Of a DNA stretch of 64,000 bases, positions 33,228 through 45,600 are shown piece by piece. Origin of the DNA: Malachius bipustulatus. Taxonomy: Eukaryota; Arthropoda; Insecta; Coleoptera; Melyridae. Under the pieces are notes generated by a model. That model was not told where the DNA came from and did no database searches. It worked only from the letters and a program-made list of their open reading frames with translations. The position numbers and the translations under genes were made by a program. Position 1 is the first letter of the stretch; each line of letters starts with the position of its first letter. The stretch spans positions 83,820,186-83,884,185 of the forward strand of contig OU342630.1 in NCBI GenBank assembly GCA_910589415.1. The letters are read 5' to 3'.

Positions 33228-33604
33228 TAAGTCATTTTATGTGATTACTGTCAAGTATTACACTGTTTGTAAGTTTGTAACCAAAATATTTTCACTGTGT
33301 TTGAAAATTTGTCTTATGTTCTGAATCTTTATGAAAAACTTTCAAAGGGTGCTATACAAACAATTAACGTTTAAAAGAGCAGTGACTTTTTTGAGACTTT
33401 GACAGGACGGTTCACAAGAGAAATTTTTGTAAATATTGTACTGGTTAGATGAGGTCAAAAGTAAGAATTGACGAAAAATCGGTATTTTTTATGCTGCCCT
33501 GGATATTTTCTTTAGCTACAGTCGGCTTAATATTCCATGTAGAATGCAGAATACACATGTTTCTGTTCTATTTCGATTAGAGTACATTGCCTTACTTAAT
33601 GGTA

Positions 33605-33610
33605 AATAAA
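33605..33610 (+). terminator. Candidate polyadenylation signal
   Basis: AATAAA about 0.9 kb after the Sms stop codon. It is one of at least two possible sites, the other at 36259-36264. Confidence 0.35.
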
Positions 33611-36600
33611 GCTTTAATACTATAGCAACATTTGTTACAAAAACTGTTGTCATTGCTATTAAAACTTATCTTTATTTACATCGTCTGAAAACAATTTCCA
33701 AAAGGTTTCCGACTTTAAATTTTTTATTTGTTCCATGAATTTCTGTAATAACTAGCCAGGGTTGTAATTATAAGCTGTGGGGTCCCAGAGCAGCAAGTTA
33801 TTTAGGGGTCCTTTCTAATGAGTAGAGGGCCCCCTCAGTGACTCTGTAATCGATAATATTTATGTACAAATCCTTGCGACAAGTAAGAAGTTCTGTAAGT
33901 CTTGAAATGAACTGCTTCGGCTTCGCTTGCTCAAGAGGTGATTTTGTAAACAGTGCCTGTCATTATCATTTATTAATTTATATTTGTGAACGATTGTAGT
34001 TCAAGTTGTATAGTTTTTATAAAAAAAATTTCAACCACTTTTCCACTGTAAAATAGTCTGAAACTAATTATTTATTATCATACTTGTGAGCAATCTCGAA
34101 ATATTGAATTGTGGTTTCATAGCGCTTACTACTTTTTAGTGCTTGAAACTGGTGATGAAATTCTTTGCTTTGATTCCAATGTTTTCAGTGCTGATGTTTT
34201 GTATATTATTTAATAAGACTGAAGTCAGCTTACTGCTATATCAAATATGTTAGTATTTTTCAAACAATATTGATTGTACAAACAATCGCATCATGAAAAA
34301 ATATATAAGTAATGTGTTAAAAGCCCATTTCAGCTTGAAAATTTACAGATACAGAAATCAACGTTCAAACTGACATTATTGATCCTTCAATCATAATTTT
34401 CTTCCAATGCCAACAATAATGTTGGTGCATGCAGGGTACAAAATAGACTTACAAAAAATCTGCTCGATACTTAATCTCGTCCAAGTTTCTGTGGTCCATA
34501 TACTTCTAGGTCTTCCCATTCTTAGTGACTAGAAACCCCCTTGCTTCCTGGAACGCATAAAGGAATGTCTTGTATTTGTCTTTACTATAACTTGTTGTCT
34601 TTCAATTCCCACACCATGGAACGTTTTTGGTAATTTTTATGCAGCTTTAAAATGGACTATCTAATATTATAGATCTACCTTCCTCCAAAACTTTGTACTT
34701 AAATGATGCATAACATTCTTGTAAGTGGTCTCACCATTGAAGATATTGCTTTATTCCCAATGTAGTGATCAAAGAAGCTCTGGATAACCCTAATCAAACA
34801 AGCAAACTTTTGACTTTTTGGGCTTAATGACCGATGATGGATAGAGGTGATTGGGTTTTAATAGATATTTAATTTATTATAATAAACACCCCACGACTAA
34901 AAATGAGTGGTCTGGTATGTAATACATCATTTTGACCATTTTACAATGATTATTGCTACACATTTTTCAGTTGTAATTCAGAAAGTATAACTCATTTCAA
35001 ACCTGATTAGTCTCAATTACATGTTATAACTTCTGAATTCTATTGTAAGTTATACTGTCTGAGTAACAACAGGAAAATGTGTAGTTCTTATCGTATATTA
35101 TTTTTAAATGGTGTTTTATTAACATTAGCAGTAGCTACTGCAGAAGTTCCGAGTACAAATTCGCAAAGAATTCCATCACCATTGTCGTGAAAGTAATTAT
35201 TTTTTTAAAAGACAACCGTACAATTGAAACTAGTCTTAAGCCTGTTCGGTTATATTTTGTTGTTTCTGAATGTTACAATATTTACAATATATAATATATA
35301 AGTGTATTATTTAAGATGTGTGAAAAATACCTTTAAATCTTTTTTCACTGTTTATTAAATGTGTTTTACACTTCATTTTGAAAAACTGATAATCAATCTC
35401 AATATATCTATAGTAAAATTTTGAATATTTGTATTTGTTTTTCTATTCTTCATATTCTGGAAGAAGTGATCTTTGTGTTGTTGTTTTTACTAAAGTGTTG
35501 ACATGGTTTATCTTGTGGTATTTCAGGAGCATGGGAATTCTCAGAAAGACTCTTTTGGTAAGAAAGTTGCAAAACTTTATTCAAAATATTTCTATTGCAA
35601 AAAAAGGTCAAGTTAAGTGTCTATCAATAATAGGTTTGCTTTAATTAATGCAGTAGAAATCTTTTGTTTTTGTCTATTTCAAGGTTTTGTCTAATTTGCT
35701 TTTTTTCTGTTGATGTAAGCAGACCACTTGTGGTTGTGGATGGTTTCACTTAATAACAGAGGCTAAAATTTACTTGGGAACGCAGTTGTCAGACAAACAC
35801 TACTTCATAGGTAGTGATTTACAATTCTTGTATTTTCAAAAACAACTGTTGAAGAAAACACTGAGCCCACTTACTACAAACCTGTGTTCAATTGAGTTTG
35901 TACAATTATTGTACATAATTTGTTACAAATTTTTCTGTATTATGTATTTAAGTCAGCAAGAAACTTGAAGAACAATATGACTGCAGTTTGATTCTATTGT
36001 TCATTATTGTCTTATTGCCACCTCCAGCAGCTATGCCCGTGTGCCAAAAACTGCATTTTTTATATAATACAAATCATTTGCCACTATTTTTTCATTCCAT
36101 TAATAGAAAATTAAAGAAATATTTTTAAGAAGGATTTCCTATGTACAATTTTTAGGTAATTTTAGTGGACTAATGTAATTTGGGTGTGACCTACATAATA
36201 TTTAAATATTTTGATTATTTATTCTGTTATGTATAGAGAATCATTTATAAAAATTATTAATAAAGTTTGCTGAAACAGTTCAATTTGATCTCTAAAACTC
36301 CTGTTAACAATCATACAGGTACCTTAAATTGTGCAGAAGGAATGACTTGGCCCCTAAATAACGTTTCCTAACTAAAAGTATTCCAAAATAAATTTATAAA
36401 TTAATAGGTACGTTTTCAGTGTATTCAGAAGTCTTCCTGAGAAGTTCTGCTATGCTCACTGAAACACCTTCAACTAACCACTCTTAGCTTTCGGTTTCCT
36501 TGTTGAATTTCAGTGCAGATCCCAATTTTTTAAGTTTAATTTTATAGGAAAGTAGGAAGTGCTTACAGTTCAAGGAATGGTGGCCTGTTTGTTGAAATTT

Positions 36601-36829
36601 GTATGTTCCTTCAAAAAATTTATCCAGTTGTTGTGATAAGTAAAAATATTTAAATGTTGTTTTTAGTTTTTAAAAACTATGGAATTATCTTTGAAACACT
36701 ATTGGGCAATATACTGATTTAATAAATAAAGTGAAACATGTGGTGAGTGATTACTTTCTGTATTTCCCATTCCCAATTTACAATATTTTTAAAATATTTT
36801 GACAGTTTTGTTTGAATAATCATTTTTAT

Positions 36830-37620
36830 GCCCGGTTTACATGTATCCAGTGCTTTAGTAGAGTAGAGTGATTTAGTAGAGTGAGCTTTCTGTTCACACA
36901 GGTCAAGTAATTTAGTAGAGTTGGTAACTAAAAGACGAGTAAAAACAGGTGTCCACATGCGCACTTGTATTTTATTTAGTATGAGTCGAGTGGTCGAGTA
37001 GTAGATGCCGTTAAAATAATAATAATAATAAAATATAATAAAATAATAAAATAAATTTCGTTCTATAATAAAACACCTTATAAAATTATAAAATAAAATT
37101 TTTTTTAGCTCTTGAGAATACGTTGATCTAATGTTTTTAATTTTTTGAACAATTTCATTCTGCTCAAATGCCTGGATTCCCATCACTTCCTGCATTTTTT
37201 CATAAGCTGCCTGCCGCATTTGTCAATTTTTATATCTCTCGTCTCTAACATCCCACAGGCACTCATGTTTGATATACTCCACAACAAATTTATATGTTGT
37301 ATTTTCAGACCACCATGACGTGCCATGTTTTGCGCAACAGTAATAATAAAACACTCTCAAATTTTTTGGTTTGTTTTGCTGAATACTCTACTAATCTGAT
37401 AATCACCTGCGGCGAGACGCGTCTACACGCGTTTAGTTCAGCTGAAAAAAGGGCGGGGGAAGGCTACTCGACTGGAAAAATAGAATAGGATTCTATTTAC
37501 TAAACTCGACTGTTAACTCGACCAAACCAGCTGACTTGACTAAAACACAAGTGTTCACACAGGTCGAGCACTAAATTACTCGACCGCTCAACTAAATTAC
37601 TGGATACGTGTAAACCGGGC
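36830..37620 (-). mobile_element. TIR element with MADF-domain remnant
   Basis: The ends read GCCCGGTTTACA(T/C)GTATCCAGT and its complement, with further shared subterminal motifs (TTCACACAGGTC, CTAAATTACT, ACTCGAC). A decayed minus-strand MADF coding remnant lies inside. MADF or Myb-like second ORFs accompany the nuclease in Harbinger-type elements, so this is probably a deleted relative that lost the nuclease gene. Target duplications are unclear. Confidence 0.7.
37093..37330 (-). pseudogene. MADF DNA-binding domain remnant
   Basis: Minus-strand translation gives SWWSENTTYKFVVEYIKH, then ECLWDVRDERYKN, a stop, and QMRQAAYEKMQEV with EIVQKIKNIRSTYSQELKK. This is the MADF pattern: a CLWD-type core, a ReaA helix, and a final K-x-LR-x-xY helix. 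One in-frame stop follows KYKN-type residues (near 37222), and the downstream sequence is AT-rich without coding character, so the gene is dead. It lies inside the TIR element. Confidence 0.7.
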
Positions 37621-38621
37621 AGTTCCTTGCAAAGCTTTTAACAGATTCAAAACTGTTCGGACTTTGGAAAAATGTTGACTTAAGAATTCCAGAAACACGA
37701 TAAGAATCTCTCATCTTGTAGCAACAGAGTTTCTGGTCTTCAAATTTAAGATTTCAATCCGTAATTTTTTTGAATTGAATAGGGAATTAATTGCATGTTA
37801 AAAAATGCAATAATTAATGTCTAAGGTACACATCATAAATGTAATATTTACTTTTTGATCACTACTTTAATTTCTTTTCATATGGCAGTGGCGGAGATTT
37901 TAGGGTTGCTTGAAATTTGTCGCCCCCAATTTCTATGACACTGGGAAAATTTGCATTCTGAAAACACATTTTAAACTATGAATGTTTTCATCTATATGTA
38001 TTAAAAATGTGCTCTTGGTCAAAAGCTGTAAAAATGTGAACTGTTTTCGAGAAAAATAGCATTTTATGACGAAAAACATAAAAGTAATAACATATTTTGT
38101 TGTTGACAAAATTGATCATTTTTTATGATTTTGTTTCACTGCCACGTAAAAAAATTAATTTGCTCTCAAAAAGTAGATATAGTCCAATAAAGTCTAAAAA
38201 GTCATACGTATCGATTAAGAATACATATCCTTTTGATAGTTCGATTTATTTTGTTTCATGTACGTGTTTTTATAGTAACCGTCCAGTTTGTCTAAATACT
38301 CCATCCCGCATAAATAAGTATACGTCAACGTTGGTTTTGAATGAGAATTAAATGCACAACACAGAGGATAGAATGTCATTACGTGAATAAATTTTATGTA
38401 GTTGTCAGTGGCTCTCAAACTGACGTAAGCGGTTCAATTCATTTTTTGAATGATTCCTTCAATAATTACTCTCGTTCACAACTTGACAATTAACTGTTTG
38501 ACATTTTCTGGTGAAATTAAAAATATTAATTCGGACGGTTAGTGAGACGTCACATCTGACTTTTTAAAGTTAATCCTACTATAATTTTACCTAATGACAA
38601 CATGTAGGTATACAAAAATTC
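37621..38621. other. Intergenic DNA, nothing recognised
   Basis: AT-rich. The open frame at 38097-38351 has no known domain and no coding signal beyond length. Confidence 0.4.
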
Positions 38622-38900
38622 GATCATTACATATTTACATCTGCGTGTCCTACAGTTTCACTATGGCAAATGCAAAAAAAAATCGTGCGACTGTTAATCT
38701 CGAAGATATTCCTTGCCCTGAAAGTGAAGAAAAAAATAGAAACGCGACCGTAGTGTCAAAGAGGCCTTAGTTGTGACCTTAATAATACAGTTTGCAATGG
38801 CTGTTTTTAGCTTTTTACCCACCCAGCACCCCCATTTTGCTCCTCGGTCCCGAAAAAATTGATGGAACTTCGGATACCTACGCGGACGTAAATATTTACC
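38622..38900. mobile_element. MITE copy A (8-bp target duplication family)
   Basis: Internally deleted 279-bp copy. Direct AAAAATTC copies flank it at 38614-38621 and 38901-38908. The ends pair through ATATTTACATC...GCG and CGCGGACGTAAATAT. Its interior shares a block (TTAATCTCGAAGATATTCC onward to GGTCCCGAAAAA) with copies at 41518-42902 and 54100-54677. An 8-bp duplication suggests a hAT- or Merlin-type parent. Confidence 0.85.
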
Positions 38901-39612
38901 AAAAATTCAGTTTTATATGTAAAACGGTTCCTGAGATATCGTCAAAAAAGAGAATTATTTTGACACTCTCTTGTACATGTTAATGTTAATAGAAACTTTT
39001 TTCTTAGAAAGAGGAAAGAGGTAGGGAATTCAAACAATTCTACTGTACAATTTGTTTCAAAACGTGTTGGAAAATGAAAGATGTAGTGTTTTATTTATGC
39101 TCAATGAATATTTCGAACAAAAAAGTTGGATAATCGTCAAAAAATAGTTATTATCAGAAACATTAATTAATTTATGTTTAGTATTATTAAACGCATCACT
39201 GGTTTTATTAATAAAAATATCCAATTATGAAAAAAGTTTTTAAAGAAAAATTCAAGTGCACACTACTATAATTTGTTTGCTTATTATCCACGCCGCTGTT
39301 TTCAAACTGCGCAGTAGATACAGCAAATACGGTTATAGCTAATAACTATGCTAAATTCACGAACAAAAAATTAAAATGCCAAGCAAAAAAGAGTAATAAT
39401 TATTATCTCCGAATTTTATTTATAAATAATTTAAAAACGTTAATTATTATTTTTAACAATCTTTTAGAATTTGTGCCACTATTAGCGAGTGTGCATGTAT
39501 TAGGTAGGTACTTTTTACATTTTATTAGGAAGTAAACCTACCTATCCTATATACCTACCTTACTTATGAAATTCTACCTTTCTTATAGATATTACGCGCC
39601 GAATTAAAGTTC

Positions 39613-42600
39613 ATGGTTATGGCACAGAATAGTAACAATTCTGTGGTTATGGATGACGATTCAGATTGTTATGAAACCACAACCACGTACAGCGAAGATG
39701 TGAAGATCGGTGAGTTTCCATGAAGATATTTTTCGATCATTAATACCTAGGAACCTAGGTGCTTATACAGGGTGTTATGTCAATATTTAAGGGGGAGATT
39801 TTTGGGTCCATTTTAAGAAGAAAACTTCATAAGAACGTATGTCCTAAAAGTCTTAACTTTTGAGATACAGGGTGGTAAAGTTTTTAAAAATAAATGATTT
39901 TTTCGTAATATCTGTAATACCGCTCTGGATATTTTAATGAAATTTCGTATACAGGAATTACTCATCAAGAGTCATTTTTTCACATACCACATTTCGTTTT
40001 ATTTCCACTAATGACGATCGTGCAGAATTTTACCTGCATATTTTTGTATTTTTTTATTTAATTTTGAAGAAAATCTTGTGACCATGTAGAGAAACAGATT
40101 TTATTTTTTTTATGCAAAAACCGTGCATCGGACTGAAAAAAAAAATAGGTGATCAAACTTGCTTGGAAATGAATGGGGATTCCAAAAATGATTTCTATTT
40201 GAACAGAAATCAGTGGAGTACCATCAATGTCTGCTAAAATATGCCGGTAAAATTCGGCACGACCGTGCACCATATCGTCACTAATGGAAATAAAATGAAA
40301 CGTGGTATGTACATGAAAAAATGCGCCTTGATGCGTAATACCTGTAAACGAAATTTCATTAAAATATCCGGAGCGGTATTACAGATATTACGAAAAAATG
40401 ATTTATTTTAATAAAACTTTACCACCCTGTATCTCAAAAGTTAAGACTCTTAGGACATACGTTCTTATGAAGTTTTCTTCTTAAAATGGACCCAAAAATC
40501 ACCCCCTTAAATATTGACATTCAACATTCAATTACATAACACCCTGTATAGTTGTCGCATTTATAAGATGAATACACTCCTGTATTTTCGTTATTTGAAG
40601 AAGTTGACGTTTGCAATTTTGTATAGTCACACGGACTGATGAGCCACACTTTTTACGCCACTTAACTGAATTTTGATCTTTAAGTTCCGCCTACTACCTG
40701 TTCGCAAAGAGAGCGAATATTATCGATAATTTGCTTCGCGTTAGAGTAGATATCGAAAAAAAATACTTCAACCTTCAACAAAAGTTGTTCTAAAACGTAT
40801 TCTAACCCCGGATAGCGAGTTTCATGACAAAATTTGAATTTTTTCATTATTTTGGTCTCATACATAAAATTATGAAAAATTGGTATTTCTTAATTTGGCA
40901 ATTAGAGTACGATAGAAATTAATAATCCGACAGTAGTGATAAATGTGTCAAATTATTACCGTCCATGACACTCTAATTATCAAATTGAAAAATAAAAATT
41001 TTCATAATTTTATGCATGTGCGTACCTACACCGAAATAATGAAAAAATTCAAATGCAACTTTTGTCATGAAACTCGATATTCGGGGTTAGAATACCATGA
41101 TTTAGAACAAGTTTTTCAAGTAATTTTTTTCTATACTAGGTCATGAAAGCGCGCATACGCTCGCCCTTATCTGAAGTGATCCCCGAGTTGAAGTGATCTT
41201 CACAACTAACATATCCTGCCTAACATTAATATCGTACAGGCATTTTATGATAATTTTTGTAGGTGGGTATAATATTATTATTCATATACAGGGTGAGTCC
41301 TCTAAGAGCTCGATTACACCTATACACCATTAAAGATATTAAAATGAACTCAAAAGTGGTGTAAATGGGAGGGTAAAGTGCATGTTTGTAAAATTATTTT
41401 CAGATGCACAGGATGGCCCAATATCGCTGTACGCCATACAACTTTGTTATTTTAAATAGGACACCCTCTATATATTATTATACATACATCTTCAGATTAT
41501 TTGAGAAAAGTAAAAAGGGTCATTATTTACATCCGCGGCTCCTAAAGTTTCACTATGGCACCTATACAGGGTTATTCATGGTATACGCCACGGAAGTTTA
41601 TGGCCGTGTCTCTAGATTTTAGATCTTTTTGTTTTTGAAGTGGATAGAGACCCGGCAGAGGTACGTTTTAAAATTATATTCATAATTTACAGGCTGTCCC
41701 AAAAGCATGAAACATATCAAAGTTATGTTTTTTTTAAATGGAATGCTCCTATGTTATTGCATTTTTATATTGCCTGGGAAGAAAAAAGAAGATTGGCTTT
41801 TACAGTTGGTGTTTAAATTCAGAAGTTTGTGAATTATAAACAAGTGAAAATGGTAATTTTTCAAGTTCAAGGCCCTGTACAAGGAAAACGGCTTAAGATG
41901 GATAAAAACGGCTTACATGTCCCTATTTTAGCTTCTCATGTACTATCCAATGATGTACAAAGAAAGTACAAATATTTCTATACCATAGGATGGTACATGA
42001 AAAAGTAAAATAGGGACATGTAAGCCGTTTTTCTCTTTCTTAAGCCGTTTTCATTGTACAGGGCCTTGAACTTGAAAAATGACGATTTTCACTTGTTTAT
42101 AACTCGAAAACTTCTGAATTTAAACACCAACTGTAAAAACCAATCTTATTTTTTCTTCTCAGACAATCTAAAAATGCAATAACATAGGAGCATTCAATTT
42201 AAAAAAACATAACTTTGATATGTTTCATGCTTTTGGGACACCTGTACATTATGAATATAATCTTAAAACGTACCTCTGCCGGGTCTCTATCCACTCCAAA
42301 AATTAAAAGATCCTAAAATCCAGAGACACGGCCATAATCTTCCGTGGCGTATACCGTGAATAACCCTGTATAGGGGTGAAGAACATTATACCTATTATAG
42401 TAACACCAGGAAGGTATTCATTTGCTTTGCAAATGAAAGGGAAAGCAACAAAACGACATTAAAAACCGATTTTGAGAGTGCAATGAAAGTACGGACCTGG
42501 CAGATGCGATGATTAACTACGTCTAGTTTGGGATGTAACCACTTGAGGACAATGCCAAGCGCTTCGAAACGTATATTCAGTCACGTACTTGCAATATATT

Positions 42601-45600
42601 CGCTTTTTCATATCGTGAAAAGACCACAGGGATTGATGTTACGATTTTTGAAATATAAATGCAAAATAAATTCAAAATTCAAAATAAAAACCGTGCTACT
42701 GTTAATCTCGAAGATATTCCTTGCCCTGAAAGTGAAGAAAAAAATAGAAACTCGTCCGTAGTGTCAAAGAGGCCTTAGTTGTGACCTTAATATTAGTTTG
42801 CAATGGCTGTTTTTAGCTTCTTACTCATCCAGCACCTCTATTTCGCTCCTCGGTCCCGAAAAAGTTGATGAAACTTAGGAGCCGCGGATGTATATAATTA
42901 CCGAAATATGTAATTAAGAAACTGAAAATAAGCTGGAAATATGTCTACAGTCAAAATTGCTATTACCCCTTCGATATTTTTTCCAGAAAATTATTATCAA
43001 CGGAATTATTTTATTTATGCGTTAGTAACTTTCCACCCTGTATAGAGCAAGAGGGTAAATTGAAATAATGGCAGCAGGCTTAGCAGACATTAGGGTCTAT
43101 CCCACACCTGCCAACTCCAACAATAAGCAAAGTGCCCTTGCCTTGAATTGCCTTGAAGTCTTGCAGACCTCGACTTGAATCCTTGATGTAGGCATGTGTG
43201 TGTACATGATTTTCTTGTACCTATTCAATTTTTATTAATCAGAATAAGACTATCGAGTTATGCGTTTTCGTAGTGAATCAGCAATAATCATAATAAGACT
43301 ACATAATAATAAATTAGGTATTAAAAGTCATACAAATTGATAATTATTATTCTGTTTAATAAATGATTTTATTGAACTTGTGAAATGTGTGTCGCGAATC
43401 TTCTTGAAGTATTTTGATCACGTGATTCTTATGCTTCGGAATAACGGCAAGTACCTACCTAGGTATTACATAATATATACTTTATTAATATTAGTTCATC
43501 TAGTAATTATTTATTCCCCTTAAAGTTGGACCCTGACAAAGGTTTTTATTTTTATTATCTCCAAAACCGTTCAACATAAGATGACAAAATTTACCACATC
43601 CACCAATGTTTTTATGCCTAATAAGATAGACTGAAGATTTTGAAATTTTCACCAAGGGTGGGTTAAATCTGGGGGGGGGGGGGGGGGAAAATTATCCCAA
43701 CGTTTTTGTATCAATAGTTTCTTCAATTTTGATGTGATATTTATGGAACATTGAAGCCTCCGATTGAAACTATCTGCGTGATAAAAGTCTCTCTTGTTCA
43801 ACTTCGATAAGATGCACCGTTTTCGAGAAAAATCCATTTCAAAAATGTCATTGCATTGCTCTGAAATGTAAGTATTGCAGAACGCCAATTTCTGTCCCCA
43901 TGTCATTGAAATCAAATTCATTTTCGGATCAAAATAACCAACGAAATTCTTGATAATAGTGATAACTTAATCAGAATTTAAATTTCTTCATCTGATGTTG
44001 AACGGTTTCGGAACCTAATAAATAAAAACCTTCTTCTCAGGGTTCCAACTTTAAGGGGCTATAACTCAGCGGGTAAGCATTTTCGGTCCCATGTTCACTT
44101 TTTTTCTTAAAATGATCTCAGGAATCACCCCCTGAAATCTTTCGCAGTACTTATGTTACACCCGGTATAGGACCCCGCACGAGCCCATGGAGACTTTTGA
44201 TCGCCATAAACAATTATTGAATACCTATTTGAATTTCAGTAATTTTAACTGATTGCTGATTTCCATAAAATTATCCATCGACGATCATGCTTCAATCTGC
44301 TTGTACCTATGCAGAATGTTTCTTAATATAATGTAGGTATCACATATAGGCAAGGGCGGGTAATTCTTTGATTTCTTTGGCTTATTTCATGACTAAATAA
44401 TGTACCTATACAGGGTGTTACAAAAAAGGAAGTCAAGAGAGTCAAGGCCACAGATTATTTGGCCAAAAATAATGACACATTCCTTTATGGGTCTGCCATA
44501 AACTCTCTATCGTGCTCGCGCTTGAATTCTCTTTGATTTTTTTTTTACAAAAATGTGTGTCTGCATAAGAAAGAAAGCTATGCAAAACTTGAAGTGAATA
44601 TCTTGAAAAACAACGGAGTTATTGATAAAAAAAAATTTTATTAAAGTTTGACACCCCTGTGTCTTGAAAATGGAACGCCTATGTAAAAAATGGCATAAGG
44701 AAAGTGTCATTATTTTTGACCAAATAATCTGTGGCCAAGAGCGTGCCCTCCTTTTTTGTAATACCCTGTAGAAGTATTAGATATACATAAATGTTCCAAA
44801 CCCTTGAACCGTTTTACCGCGAATAAATACCGCGAAATGCGAATAGAATAAGAACTGATATACTATTATATTGGTTCTTACTCTATGATAAATGCAGCAT
44901 TATTTTTGACAGATTAAATGTCAGGGTACGTTCGTAGGGTATTCGAAGCATGCCCTCTTAGTTTTTATGAACGCTGTAAATGACATTTACAGGGTGTGCC
45001 AATAATAGTTTCTGAACGGCCAAGGAGGATACTCAAGGAGTATACTCGGAGTAAGTTTCTGAATGTAGTCTAAATAGTCATGAATCACCCTATAATATGA
45101 CAGTTGTTTACATGACGAACTGACAATTCTTAAATTTTTCAGACATTTTTTTTCAAACTTCGAAAGTAGGATTGGTAAAGGTGCCGTTCTCGGTAGAGTA
45201 GGTACAACATTTTTGCATACCACCGATACATATTTAATTTTATTGTTAGATGATTGCCGAAATTTGCTCTCCTATAAGATAAACGCCATAAAATTTTCTA
45301 ATGCATGACAATAATAAACATATTCCATAAACGTCAAAATCACCAATAGGTTTTTTATTTCTACAGTATTTTTACAATAAAATAATAATAATTATAATAA
45401 TAATAGTCTGAGTTGACCTACTAAAGCACTATTTTGATTTGGTCATTTATAAACTAAAATTAATCTGGGTGAAAAAGGAAAGCCAGTTCTAAGATAGCTC
45501 ATTAGCGAAGAAAGTCTGTAAGAAAAATGTGAGTACATTTTTTTTTCTATTTATTCAATAAAAACTCCTAGCAGGGAGGAAAATTTTTGTACTACCCATC

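Larger units (their letters stand above)
32691..36829 (+). other. 3' flank / probable long 3' UTR of Sms
   Basis: No coding region is recognised. AATAAA-type signals occur at 33605-33610 and 36259-36264. The low transposon load compared with the rest of the window, interrupted only by the 33009-33227 MITE, would fit a long 3' UTR. The end of the transcript cannot be fixed from sequence alone. Confidence 0.4.

Noticed and set aside
36719..37219. Full 166-codon minus-strand frame as a gene
   Set aside because: Only the first ~42 codons show MADF similarity; the rest is low-complexity AT-rich sequence extending beyond the element end.
41279..41310. Another full CAGGG-type palindromic element starting near 41289
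   Set aside because: Only one end (ACAGGGTGAGTCC) is visible; no matching inverted end was found before MITE copy B.
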